Source of the DNA: CAVQUE01 sp046290435
Lineage (GTDB): Bacteria; Actinomycetota; Acidimicrobiia; Acidimicrobiales; UBA8592
NCBI GenBank assembly: GCA_046290435.1
Contig: JBKAGO010000003.1
Span: 1-64,000 of the forward strand
Direction of reading: 5' to 3'
DNA: 64,000 bases
Below, in pieces: positions 10,611 to 18,914 of the stretch. The notes under the pieces are model-generated. The model saw only the letters and a list, made by a program, of their open reading frames with translations, did no database searches and was not told the DNA's origin. The position numbers and the translations under genes were made by a program. How positions within the stretch are numbered: position 1 is the stretch's first letter; the number at the start of each line of letters is the position of its first letter.

Positions 10611-10713
10611 CGGAGCCGCCCGACGGCGCCGCACCGGCTGCACGCAGGGAACGCCGTGTGGCCTCGGCAGAGGCGCGGCCCATGTCCGCTGCCGAGAGAT
10701 CCGGGTCGGGCGG

Positions 10714-11370
10714 TCACGTCGGGACCTCCACCGGCGCCAGGAGTGCCGCCTCGTTGCGACGGAACGCCTCGAGGTCCTCGGGACCGGCGTCGACCGGTCC
10801 GTACCAGACGAGCTCGAACAGGTCGGTCAGCTCGGCGAAGATCGCCGCGCCGGGCGCCCCGTCGGCCAGCAGCCGGCGCCGGTGCTCGCCGGGAGTGGTG
10901 CCCGCGATGTCGTCGAGGGTGCCGACGCCGACCAGATCCGCCACCACCGCGCGATAGCGAGCCCGGATGGCCTCGTCCCACGCCCCCGCCGCGGCCAGGC
11001 GGTCGGCCTCGGCCCGCCAGGCGGCTGCGTCGCGCTGGTCGATCGGCTCGGCGACGATCGTGGTCTCGACCGGCCGGGGCCCTGCGAAGCGCGGCAGTGG
11101 CCCGAACACATTGCGGAAGAGCCACAGCAGGGCCAGGACCGCTGCGCCGAGGATCAGCCAGGCGACGATCGAGCCGGCGTCGCCGGTGGTGAGCTGGCCG
11201 AGGATGCGCCCGAACGCCTCGCTCACGACGCGCAGGGCGCGGTCGAGGAACGGCTCGGTCTGGCGGTACACCGGGTCTGCGAGCACCTCGTCGGCCAGCC
11301 GTCGAGCCTCGCCGGGTTCCAGCTCGGGTTCGGGCAGGCGTTGGGCGACCATGAGCCCGACGGCGATCAC
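10714..11370 (-). CDS. DUF4129 domain-containing membrane protein
   Basis: A 218-residue protein with one central membrane helix (SIVAWLILGAAVLALLWLF) and a C-terminal DUF4129 domain. Helical segments such as AIRARYRAVVADLVGVGTLD are followed by TTPGEHRRRLLA and FELVWYGPVDAG. DUF4129 is the domain often attached to transglutaminase-like proteins in MoxR loci and is of unknown function. Its GTG start overlaps the TGA of the upstream membrane gene (11367-11370), so the two are co-translated. An internal ATG at 11352 is a less likely start. Confidence 0.88.
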   Translation of the reverse strand: MIAVGLMVAQRLPEPELEPGEARRLADEVLADPVYRQTEPFLDRALRVVSEAFGRILGQLTTGDAGSIVAWLILGAAVLALLWLFRNVFGPLPRFAGPRPVETTIVAEPIDQRDAAAWRAEADRLAAAGAWDEAIRARYRAVVADLVGVGTLDDIAGTTPGEHRRRLLADGAPGAAIFAELTDLFELVWYGPVDAGPEDLEAFRRNEAALLAPVEVPT

Positions 11371-12362
11371 CTGCGGAACTCCTCGTCGATGGCGAGCTCG
11401 AGGTCGAGGCCCTCGACGCGGCTGCGGAGGTCGAAGTACACCAGCGCGGCTGCCGCCGACACGAACGGCAGCGCGATCAGCGAGGTGGCGATGGTGGCCA
11501 CGGCCACCACGATCTCGCGCCCCGGCAGCCCGACGAGCTCCACGACCGCCACCGGCAGCAGCGGCAACAGCGACGAGAGCAGGCCCGAGACCAGCGCGAC
11601 CATCAGGCAGATCCACAGCACGGGGAAGAAGCGGCGCGAGACGAGGCGGGCCGATCGAGCGAGTCCTGCGCCGGGACCGCACCGCTCCACGGCGATGACC
11701 GGAGCAACGACGCAGAAGAACGCCATGGCCGCCAGGCCCGGCAGCACTAGCAGCGCCGAGCCGATCAGCAGGATCGCCCGGGTGAGCACGAACGCGATGG
11801 CCAGCCAGAGCCAGCCGATGCCGACCGCCCGCACGGCGGCGACGGCGCCGAGGTTTCGGCGCAGGTACCAGGCCTCCATGATCCGGCTGAGCGGCGCCGC
11901 GATGGCAGTGACCAGCGCCGTCTGGAGTGTCGCGGCGACGATCGAGGCGGTGATCCCGGTGTCGGTGGCCGTGTCGGATGCCTCGGGGTCGTAGGTGTCG
12001 GGGTCGAACAGGATCGACAGGGTGTCGCCGCCCAGCGAGCCGAGATCGATGATCGCGATGACGAGACCGACGGGCAGCACGAACAGCGCGGCCAACCCGA
12101 TGACGGTCCGGGGCCGGGCCTTGATGACGGCGAAGGCCCCGTCGAGCACGTCGGCGAGCGACAACGGGCGTCGGAAGACCCAGAGGTCGGGAGGCTCGTC
12201 GGGGTCGTTGCGGCCGAGCGCGTCCGGGCTGCGCCATCGGGCGGGTGCGTCGGCTGACGTTCCGTCGGGCGGGAACACGACGCCCGCGGCGGCGTGGTCG
12301 CCCCCCGGTGGCGGGTCCGGTGTCGGCGCCTGTTCGGGCAGCGCCCAGTCCCGCTCGTCCAT
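11367..12362 (-). CDS. polytopic membrane protein of the MoxR/DUF58 locus
   Basis: A protein of about 331 residues. A hydrophilic N terminus is followed by RPLSLADVLDGAFAVIKARP and about six membrane helices. The pattern resembles membrane proteins distantly related to the glycerophosphodiester phosphodiesterase membrane domain, commonly found first in this operon. No catalytic motif is seen. ATG 12362 is chosen because the extension to the ATG at 12440 is proline/arginine-rich and lacks a ribosome binding site, but 12440 remains possible. It is probably the first gene of the operon 12362-7127 and is divergent from a methyltransferase gene. Confidence 0.8.
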   Translation of the reverse strand: MDERDWALPEQAPTPDPPPGGDHAAAGVVFPPDGTSADAPARWRSPDALGRNDPDEPPDLWVFRRPLSLADVLDGAFAVIKARPRTVIGLAALFVLPVGLVIAIIDLGSLGGDTLSILFDPDTYDPEASDTATDTGITASIVAATLQTALVTAIAAPLSRIMEAWYLRRNLGAVAAVRAVGIGWLWLAIAFVLTRAILLIGSALLVLPGLAAMAFFCVVAPVIAVERCGPGAGLARSARLVSRRFFPVLWICLMVALVSGLLSSLLPLLPVAVVELVGLPGREIVVAVATIATSLIALPFVSAAAALVYFDLRSRVEGLDLELAIDEEFRR

Positions 12363-12477
12363 CGGGACATTCTTGCCTGCAGCCGGTGGCCGGCGTCGCA
12401 CCCTGGCCGGGGTCGGCTCGAGCGTCGCGTCGGCGGACATGGCAACAGGAGGCGGCGTCGCCCGTCGGCGAGCCCTC

Positions 12478-12483
12478 TACGCT
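12478..12483 (+). promoter_or_regulatory. -10 element TACGCT, probable leaderless start
   Basis: TACGCT ends 7 nt before the GTG at 12491, and no Shine-Dalgarno lies between them. The spacing is that of a -10 hexamer whose transcript starts at the start codon. Confidence 0.5.
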
Positions 12484-12490
12484 GCGTGCG

Positions 12491-13237
12491 GTGATCGGCC
12501 CGGAGAGCTACGGCGAGGCGTTCGCCGACGTCTACGACGACTGGTACGGCGACGTGTCCGACGTCGCCGCCACGGTCGCGTCGCTGCGGTCCCTGGCGGG
12601 CGACGGACCGGTGCTGGAGCTCGGCGTGGGCACCGGGCGGATCGCGCTGCCCCTCGCGGCGACGGGCACCGTCGTCGACGGCATCGATGCGTCACCGGCG
12701 ATGCTGGCGATCCTGGCGGCCAAGGACCCGACGTCGTCGGTGCGGGCGGTGCTCGGCGACATGGCGACGCCGCCGGTGCAGGGGCCGTACCGGGCGGTGT
12801 TCGCGACGTTCAACACGTTCTTCAACCTGTGGCGCGCCGAGGACCAGGCTCGCTGTGTGGCGTCGGCAGCGGCGATGCTCACCCCCGACGGGGTGTTCGC
12901 GGTCGAGGTCTTCGTACCCGACCCTGCCGCCGGGCCCGCCGACGGTGAGGAACCCGAGCACGTCGACGAGCGCGACGACGGCGCCGGTGGGATCGTCATC
13001 CGACGGACCCGACGCGACCGGGCCACCCAGACGGTCCGGGGTGTCCTCGAGCATCACCGTGGTGACGGGGCCGTCGTGGCCCGCGACTGGATCATCCGCT
13101 ACCTCTCGCCCACCCAGCTCGACGAGCTCTGCGCCGGGGCCGGGCTGGTGCTGTGGCACCGATGGGCCGATTGGGCCGGTTCGCCGTTCCTGGTGGACGG
13201 GTCGACCCATCACGTCAGTCTGTACCGGCGCGGCTGA
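12491..13237 (+). CDS. class I SAM-dependent methyltransferase
   Basis: A 248-residue Rossmann-fold methyltransferase of unknown substrate. Motif I is VLELGVGTGRIALPLA, motif II the acidic loop VDGIDASPAMLAIL, and the motif around AVFATFNTFFNL matches the small-molecule methyltransferase group. The N terminus (ESYGEAFADVYDDWYGD) resembles the family of cytosolic methyltransferases that begin with a Y-D-W-Y helix. The start is GTG 12491, supported by the TACGCT hexamer 7 nt upstream. It is likely monocistronic, as the next gene has its own promoter-like hexamer. Confidence 0.9.
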   Translation: MIGPESYGEAFADVYDDWYGDVSDVAATVASLRSLAGDGPVLELGVGTGRIALPLAATGTVVDGIDASPAMLAILAAKDPTSSVRAVLGDMATPPVQGPYRAVFATFNTFFNLWRAEDQARCVASAAAMLTPDGVFAVEVFVPDPAAGPADGEEPEHVDERDDGAGGIVIRRTRRDRATQTVRGVLEHHRGDGAVVARDWIIRYLSPTQLDELCAGAGLVLWHRWADWAGSPFLVDGSTHHVSLYRRG

Positions 13238-13287
13238 GCCCGACGACGGCCCCACGGTTGGACCCGGGCGCAGCGTCCGCCGCACCG

Positions 13288-13293
13288 TACCCT
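13288..13293 (+). promoter_or_regulatory. -10 element TACCCT, probable leaderless start
   Basis: TACCCT lies 8 nt before ATG 13302, without a Shine-Dalgarno in the gap. Confidence 0.5.
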
Positions 13294-13301
13294 TGAGCGT
13301 C

Positions 13302-13754
13302 ATGGCCAAGATCCGAGTCAGCACCATCATCGACGCCGAACCCGCAGCGGTGTGGGAGGTCGTCGAGCCCATCGAGCGTCATGTCGACTGGATGGCCGAC
13401 GCCGAGGCCATCCGCTTCACGTCCGAGTCCACCCGCGGCGTCGGCACCACCTTCGAGTGCGACACCAAGGTCGGCCCGGCCAAGCTCACCGATCTCATGG
13501 AGATCACCGAGTGGGTCGAGGGCGAGGTCATGGGCGTGCGCCACACCGGCATCGTCACCGGCAGCGGACGGTTCACGTTGCATCCCGCCGGCCCTGGCCG
13601 CACCGAGTTCCGCTGGGAGGAGGAGCTGATCTTCCCGTTCTGGATGGGCGGCCCGCTCCGCGATCCCGTCGGCGGCCGGATCCTCGAGTGGATCTGGCGT
13701 CGCAACCTGAAGAAGCTGAAGGCCATCGCCGAGGCACACGTCCCCGCCGCCTGA
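13302..13754 (+). CDS. SRPBCC (START/Bet v1-like) family protein
   Basis: A 150-residue protein of the polyketide cyclase/SRPBCC superfamily, a helix-grip fold that binds hydrophobic ligands. The typical opening (VSTIIDAEPAAVWEVVEPIERHVDWM), a central strand set (VGTTFECDTKVGPAKLTDLM) and the long C-terminal helix (ILEWIWRRNLKKLKAIAEAH) are visible. The ligand is unknown. It precedes the probable selenoprotein by 21 bp on the same strand and may be co-transcribed with it. Confidence 0.9.
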   Translation: MAKIRVSTIIDAEPAAVWEVVEPIERHVDWMADAEAIRFTSESTRGVGTTFECDTKVGPAKLTDLMEITEWVEGEVMGVRHTGIVTGSGRFTLHPAGPGRTEFRWEEELIFPFWMGGPLRDPVGGRILEWIWRRNLKKLKAIAEAHVPAA

Positions 13755-13775
13755 TCCACGTGCCAGGATGAGCCG

Positions 13776-14636
13776 ATGGAGCGACACACGCATCGCCGGT
13801 TCGTCAGCTACATCGACAAGTCGCGCGAGTACTACGCGGCACAGGGATTCGAGCACCCGTACCGCTGGGCCCGCCTCGACGAGGTGGCGTTCTCCCCTCT
13901 CGCCGAGCCCGTGACCGACGCTCGGGTCGGGATCGTCACGACCGCCTTCTTCCCGCCCGGGTCCGAGCCCGCCGGCGTGGCGGCCCTGCCCCCCAAGGAG
14001 CCCTACGCGGCGCCGGTCGGCGAGGCGCCCGGCGCCACCTTCACCGACGATCTGTTCTGGGACCGCGAAGCCACCGACCTCGCGGACCAGGGCACCCACC
14101 TGCCCGTGGGCCATCTGGCCGACCTGGCTGCCGAGGGCCGTATCGGATCGGCGTCGCCTCGCTTCTACGGGGTCCCCACCGAGTACTCCCAGCGGCGCAC
14201 CATCGACGTCCACGGACCCTGGATCGGCGACGCCATGGCCGACGACGACGTCGACCTCGCGGTGCTCGTCCCGTTGTGACCGGTCTGCCACCAGACCGTG
14301 AGTCTGGTCGCGAACCATCTCGAGAGCCGCGGGATCACAACGGTGATCATCGGATCGGCGCGAGACATCGTCGAGGAATGTGGGGCGCCCCGGTTCGTGT
14401 TCAGCGACCATCCCCTCGGCAATCCGCTGGGACGGCCCGGCGACGTGGCGGGTCAGCGCGCCGTCCTGGAGTTGGCCCTGGCCGTCGCCGCATCGGCCGG
14501 CGCGCCGCGCACGACGGTGCAGGCACCGTCGTCGTGGGGCGACGACACCTGGCGCGAGGAGTACATGGCGATCAGGGACCGCGAAGCCCTGGCCCGGGCC
14601 GGCGAAGCCCGCCGCGCCGCCCGCAACCGGGTGTGA
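13776..14636 (+). CDS. probable selenoprotein: glycine/sarcosine/betaine/D-proline reductase B-family protein, TGA = Sec168
   Basis: One reading frame of 287 codons is interrupted only by TGA at 14277-14279 (codon 168). The protein before it (SYIDKSREYYAAQGFEHPYRWA ... DDVDLAVLVPL) and after it (PVCHQTVSLVANHLESRG ... VFSDHPLGNPLGRPGD) together make a full-length GrdB/PrdB-like family member. In homologues as I recall them, the position reads N-C-P-V-C-H-Q. The TGA therefore falls exactly on the first cysteine of a CxxC redox pair and yields UxxC. A stem-loop suited to SECIS function begins 7 nt after the TGA. The enzyme class reduces small substrates through a selenol/thiol, but in aerobic actinobacteria the substrate is unknown. 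The alternative is a nonsense mutation or base error giving two fragments (13776-14279 and 14298-14636). Confidence 0.78.
14287..14311 (+). promoter_or_regulatory. candidate bacterial SECIS element
   Basis: ACCAGAC (14290-14296) pairs perfectly with GTCTGGT (14302-14308) around the five-base loop CGTGA. Beyond a C-C mismatch, two further base pairs extend the stem (14287-14288 with 14310-14311). The apical loop begins 17 nt after the TGA and has G as its second base, within the rules described for bacterial SECIS elements. A rival 6-bp hairpin, GGTCTG with CAGACC, directly follows the TGA. Confidence 0.5.
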
Positions 14637-14655
14637 CCACCCCGATCTCGTCGCG

Positions 14656-15528
14656 TCAGAAGATGGGGTTCTGCCACGTGGTAGCGGCCCAGAGGGCGCC
14701 GACGAAACACGCCACGCCCAGAGCGGTGATGATCGCATCGACGGCGTACTTCGGAGGCTTGGCCCGCCGCGGCAGTTCGTAGACCAGCCAGCCACACACC
14801 AGGCCGGCGACGAAGCCGCCGACGTGGCCACCGACCGAGATGCTGCTGACGCCGAAGGTCAGCACGAAGTTGATCAGCAGCACCGTGCCCAGGCCGGTGT
14901 CCCACACCGACCGCCCGACGCTGCGCGCCGCCAGTACCGCCACGCCGAACAGACCGAAGATGGCACCGGAGGCCCCGGCGGTGAAGGCGTTGGGCGTGAC
15001 CAGTAGGGCACCGAACGAGCCGCCCATCAGACACGTGACGTAGACGAGGATGAAGCGGAGGCGCCCCACGCTGCGCTCGAAGTCCTGGCCGAGGATCCAC
15101 AGCGCATACATGTTGAACGCCAGGTGGAACAGCCCGAAGTGCATGAAACCCGAGGTGACGATCCGCCACCATTCGCCGAACTCGGCCACCAGCACGCCGG
15201 CGACCGCTCCCTCGACCAGCAGCCCGCTCTCGCTTCGTTGGCCCATGATCCCGTCGCCCAGCGCGACGCTCAGGACGAACACCGCGACGTTGATCCCGAT
15301 GAGGATCTGGGTGACCAGGGGCCGGGCCCCGAACAGCGCCGCCCCGCTCACCACCGTCTGACGCCCGGCCTTCGCGCACTCGGGGCAGTGGAAGCCCACC
15401 GACGCGGTGGTCATGCAGGACGGGCAGATCCTGCGGTCACAGCGCTGACAACGCACGCCCGCCGAGCGGTCGGGATGGCGGTAACAGGTGTTGGCCGGCG
15501 GCGCGGGCGGTTGGTCCGGGCGATCCAT
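14656..15528 (-). CDS. rhomboid family intramembrane serine protease with N-terminal zinc finger
   Basis: A 290-residue protein. The N-terminal 60 residues carry a B-box-like zinc binding region (CYRHPDRSAGVRCQRCDRRICPSC in two parts, then HCPECAK). Six membrane segments follow. Rhomboid motifs are WWRIVTSGFMHFGLFHLAFNM, the catalytic serine in TAGASGAIFGLFG and the catalytic histidine in VGGHVGGFVAG. It cleaves membrane-spanning substrates within the bilayer; substrates here are unknown. ATG 15528 follows GACAAT by 8 nt, suggesting a leaderless message. It converges with the selenoprotein gene. Confidence 0.95.
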   Translation of the reverse strand: MDRPDQPPAPPANTCYRHPDRSAGVRCQRCDRRICPSCMTTASVGFHCPECAKAGRQTVVSGAALFGARPLVTQILIGINVAVFVLSVALGDGIMGQRSESGLLVEGAVAGVLVAEFGEWWRIVTSGFMHFGLFHLAFNMYALWILGQDFERSVGRLRFILVYVTCLMGGSFGALLVTPNAFTAGASGAIFGLFGVAVLAARSVGRSVWDTGLGTVLLINFVLTFGVSSISVGGHVGGFVAGLVCGWLVYELPRRAKPPKYAVDAIITALGVACFVGALWAATTWQNPIF

Positions 15529-15677
15529 GGCCCCCGATTGTCGCAGCTCGGCGACGAATCTCCTCGGCGCTGCGGCCCGGATGATCCTCGAGGTGTGGGC
15601 TCGACCGCTCCTCCACACCCGGCCCCGGCGGCGGCAACCGACAGCGGCCCCGCTGCGCCCGCGCACGGGCAAGCGGC

Positions 15678-15683
15678 TACCGT
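15678..15683 (+). promoter_or_regulatory. -10 element TACCGT, probable leaderless start
   Basis: TACCGT lies 7 nt before ATG 15691, with no Shine-Dalgarno in between. Confidence 0.5.
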
Positions 15684-15690
15684 CGAACCC

Positions 15691-15894
15691 ATGACGGCAG
15701 TCGGCGCCATCTTGGCCCATCAAGGGGGCTGGGACGAGATCCTCATGGTCCTCGGGCCCCTGGCGATCCTGTTCGTCGTGCTGATGCTGGCCAACAAGCG
15801 GGCCCGCAGACTGGCCGAGGCCAACGGCGCCGGCCAGGAAGCGTCACCGGTGGACGCGCACGCCGACGGGTCGCCCCCCACCCACGCCGGCTGA
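15691..15894 (+). CDS. small single-pass membrane protein
   Basis: A 67-residue protein with one hydrophobic segment (ILMVLGPLAILFVVLMLA) followed by a basic stretch NKRARR and a hydrophilic tail. No family is recognised. The basic flank suggests the C terminus is cytoplasmic. It is supported by the promoter-like hexamer at the right distance and by its position in the gap between the divergent rhomboid gene and the convergent murA gene, which end 27 bp apart. Confidence 0.7.
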   Translation: MTAVGAILAHQGGWDEILMVLGPLAILFVVLMLANKRARRLAEANGAGQEASPVDAHADGSPPTHAG

Positions 15895-15921
15895 CGCGCC
15901 CGGCCAGGGCCCGGCCCGCCC

Positions 15922-17178
15922 TCAGCTCTCCCGGGTGATGTCGGCGCCCAACCCTGCCAGCTTGCCCACCAGGTCGTCGTAGCCCCGGTCGATGTGGTGG
16001 GGATCGAACACCTCGGTCTGGCCGTCGGCGGCCAGGCCGGCCACCACCAGCGCGGCGCCGGCACGGATGTCGTGTGAGCGCACCGGGGCCCCCGACAACC
16101 GCTCGCGGCCGCGGATGACGGCGTGGTGCCCTTCGGTGCGGATGTCGGCGCCCATGCGGACGAACTCGTCGATGTAGCGGAAGCGGCCCGAGAACAGGTT
16201 CTCCGACACGATGCTCACCCCGTCGGCCACCGCCAGCATCGCCACCAGGAACGGCTTGTAGTCGGTGGCGACGCCCGGATACGGCAACGTCGCGATGTCG
16301 GTGCCCCGCAGGCGCTTGGTGGCCATGGCCCAGAGCCCGTCGGGATCGGTCGAGGTCCGCACCCCCATCTCGCCGACCTTGCGGCACAACATGTCCATGT
16401 GATCGGGGCGGGCCCCGACGAGGGTGATCTCGCCGCCGGCGATCCCCACCGCTGCCAGGAAGGTCGCCGCCTCGATGCGGTCGGGGATGACGGTGTGCTC
16501 GACCGGATCGAGGGCCTCGACGCCTTCGATGGTGATGGTCGAGCTCCCCGCCCCCAGGACCAGCGCACCCATGCGGTTCAAGAAGGCCGCCAGATCGGCG
16601 ATCTCGGGCTCGCGTGCCGCGTTCTCGATGGTCGTGGTGCCCTTGGCCCGCACCGCCGCCATCATGATGTTCTCGGTGGCGCCCACGCTCGGGAACTCGA
16701 GCATGATGTCGGCTCCGATGAGGCCGTCGGTGCGCCCGCCGATGTTGCCGTGGGACGACTCCACCGTGACACCCAGGGCTTCGAGGCCGCGCAGGTGCAT
16801 GTCGATCGGGCGGGGCCCGAAGTCGTCACCGCCGGGGAGCGCCACGCGGGCTTCCCCCACCGCCGCCAGCAACGGTCCCAGCACAACGATGGAGGCCCGC
16901 ATCTTCTCGACGAGCTCGTAGGGCGCCTCGGGCACGATCTCGGCGGGCCGCTCGATCTCGAGGGTCCCCGGCGCCCGCCACGAGACCCGAAGTCCCATGG
17001 CCCGCAACACATCGGCCATGCAGTCGACGTCGCTGATGCCGGGGACGTTGTGGATGACGAAGGTGCCCTCGGTGAGCACCGTGGCGGCCATCAGCTTCAG
17101 CACCGAGTTCTTCGCGCCGCTGATGGCGACCTCGCCATGCAGCGGCCCGTTCGGCCGGATGATGATGCGGTCGGTCAT
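15922..17178 (-). CDS. murA: UDP-N-acetylglucosamine 1-carboxyvinyltransferase MurA, Cys-to-Asp active site
   Basis: A 418-residue enzyme for the first committed step of peptidoglycan synthesis, transferring enolpyruvate to UDP-GlcNAc. The N-terminal motif GAKNSVLKLMAATVL carries the conserved Lys22/Asn23 pair, and RASIVVLGPLL and GRTDGLIGADI are typical. The mobile loop reads LPGGDDFGPRPID. The residue equivalent to E. coli Cys115, the fosfomycin target, is Asp118. The same change in Mycobacterium MurA keeps activity but gives intrinsic fosfomycin insensitivity. The ATG at 17178 is clear. It is divergent from the MFS gene. Confidence 0.97.
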   Translation of the reverse strand: MTDRIIIRPNGPLHGEVAISGAKNSVLKLMAATVLTEGTFVIHNVPGISDVDCMADVLRAMGLRVSWRAPGTLEIERPAEIVPEAPYELVEKMRASIVVLGPLLAAVGEARVALPGGDDFGPRPIDMHLRGLEALGVTVESSHGNIGGRTDGLIGADIMLEFPSVGATENIMMAAVRAKGTTTIENAAREPEIADLAAFLNRMGALVLGAGSSTITIEGVEALDPVEHTVIPDRIEAATFLAAVGIAGGEITLVGARPDHMDMLCRKVGEMGVRTSTDPDGLWAMATKRLRGTDIATLPYPGVATDYKPFLVAMLAVADGVSIVSENLFSGRFRYIDEFVRMGADIRTEGHHAVIRGRERLSGAPVRSHDIRAGAALVVAGLAADGQTEVFDPHHIDRGYDDLVGKLAGLGADITRES

Positions 17179-17357
17179 GGGCGTGCACTCATGGCGATGG
17201 GGCTCCTGGGTCGGGAAGCGGCCTCGTCGACAGCGGCCTTGCCACCCGGGGCCGGCGCAGTCGCCGGGCAATCGGGCGGCCACCAGTATGCTCGGCCCGT
17301 GCCCGGTCGGTGCGGCACACGGGCGGCAGTCGCCCGACGCACGGCCCTGCTGCCTCC

Positions 17358-18902
17358 ATGCCGGTCCTGACCAGACACCACATCGTCGACGACGAGGGCC
17401 TCGCCGCCCTGCGCTCGGTGCGCCGCAGCGCACTGGTGGCCGAGCGTGTCGCCACCGCGGTCCCGGACGCGCCGACTGCCTTCGAGGCGGACCACGGACC
17501 CTTCGACCGCTACCGTCGCAGCCTCGACGTCACGGCCGCGGAGTCGGGTTGGTCGGTCACCGAGCGCATCGACTTCCGGTTGGCGACGCCACTTTGGCGG
17601 CCCCTCATGAACCTCGGGGCCAAACGCGAGCTGATCCGCGACCGGCCCGCCGACCACGTCCCGTGGTGGGCACCACCGGACCGCTTCGACGCCACCGCCG
17701 CGCGCTCGGTCAGCCTGCTGTGCATCGCCGCACTGGTCACCGGCTACCTCGGCACCCTGATCGGCCAGACGGCGACGTTCGCGAGCGACGAGTTCGCCAT
17801 GTCGGACAGGGCGCAGGGGTTCCTACTCGCCGGCGTCCGCATCGGCACCGTCATCACCTTGGTCGTGGCGATCCTGGCCGACCGGTCCGGACGACGCCGC
17901 TGGCTGCTCGCATCGATCGTCATCGGTTCGGCGGCGACGGTGGTGGGCGCGGTGTCGACCGGGCCCTGGACGCTCGGGATCTCCCAGTCGATCGCCCGCG
18001 GCTTCGCGACCGCCATCGGGGTGCTCATGGGCATCATGGCCGCCGAGGTCGCACCCCGGAACTCCCGTGCGTACGTCGCGTCGGTGCTCACCCTGTGCGC
18101 CGGCCTCGGCGCCGGCATGGCCGTCTGGCTGCTGCCCCTGGCCGATCTGGGTCTGCGGGCGTGGCGTCTGCTGTACCTGCTGCCGATCGTCGGGATCCCG
18201 CTGGGCTGGTGGATGGCCCGCAACCTCACCGAGACCGACCGGTTCACCGCCCGCATGACCAGCGCCGCCACCGCCGAGACCGACGCCGACGCCATGCTGC
18301 GGAACCGACTGGTACTGGTCGCGGCCGTTGCCTTCCTGACCCTTTTGTTCGCCGCTCCGGCCAGCCAGTTCCGCAACGAGTTCCTCCGCGACGAGCGCGG
18401 GTTCTCAGGGGCCGAGGTGAGCCTCTTCGTCTTGATGACCAACACCCCGGTCGGCATCGGTGTCGCCATCGCCGGCAAGCTGGCCGACCGCCGCGGCCGA
18501 CGACCCGTCGCAGCCATCGGTGTCGCCGGCGGCGCGCTCCTCACGGTCGCCACCTACACGTGGGCGGGCTGGGGCATGTGGACCGCCAGCGTGTTCGCCT
18601 CGATCATCGGCGCCATGGCCGCCCCGACCCTCGGCGTCTACCAGGCAGAGCTCTTCGGTACGGGACGCCGGGGCCGCGCCAACGGGATCATCACGCTCAT
18701 CGCGCTCGCCGGGAGCGCACTGGGCCTGCTGGCCGTCGGCGACCTGTCCGAACGCCTCGGCAGCTTCGCCGCCGCGTTCGGCATCGTCGTGATCGCCCCG
18801 CTGATCGTGGTCGTCCTGGTCCTGACCCTCTATCCCGAGACCGCCCACCGCGAGCTCGAGGACATCAACCCCAGCGACCGGCGCGGCCCACCGCGGGAAT
18901 GA
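17358..18902 (+). CDS. MFS transporter
   Basis: A 514-residue major facilitator. A cytoplasmic N-terminal region of about 120 residues (DRYRRSLDVTAAESGWSV) is unusual in length and precedes twelve membrane helices. The loop 2-3 signature appears as ADRSGRRRWLLASI, and its repeat in the second half as GKLADRRGRRPVAAIG. The 4-5 loop ends with RGFATAIGVLMGIMAAEVAPRNSRA, as in sugar-porter-like or metabolite transporters. The ending YPETAHRELEDINP is also seen in that group. The substrate is not predictable. It starts at ATG 17358; the longer frame to 17310 lacks family similarity. It converges with the EAL regulator gene at 12 bp. Confidence 0.92.
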   Translation: MPVLTRHHIVDDEGLAALRSVRRSALVAERVATAVPDAPTAFEADHGPFDRYRRSLDVTAAESGWSVTERIDFRLATPLWRPLMNLGAKRELIRDRPADHVPWWAPPDRFDATAARSVSLLCIAALVTGYLGTLIGQTATFASDEFAMSDRAQGFLLAGVRIGTVITLVVAILADRSGRRRWLLASIVIGSAATVVGAVSTGPWTLGISQSIARGFATAIGVLMGIMAAEVAPRNSRAYVASVLTLCAGLGAGMAVWLLPLADLGLRAWRLLYLLPIVGIPLGWWMARNLTETDRFTARMTSAATAETDADAMLRNRLVLVAAVAFLTLLFAAPASQFRNEFLRDERGFSGAEVSLFVLMTNTPVGIGVAIAGKLADRRGRRPVAAIGVAGGALLTVATYTWAGWGMWTASVFASIIGAMAAPTLGVYQAELFGTGRRGRANGIITLIALAGSALGLLAVGDLSERLGSFAAAFGIVVIAPLIVVVLVLTLYPETAHRELEDINPSDRRGPPRE

Positions 18903-18914
18903 CCCCAGCAGAGG

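Noticed and set aside
13776..14279. A short independent gene ending at TGA 14279
   Set aside because: Family similarity continues in the same frame directly after the TGA, including the second half of a CxxC motif.
17299..17370. GTG start at 17299 after TATGCT as a leaderless MFS start
   Set aside because: The frame differs from the MFS gene and ends at a stop after 23 codons.
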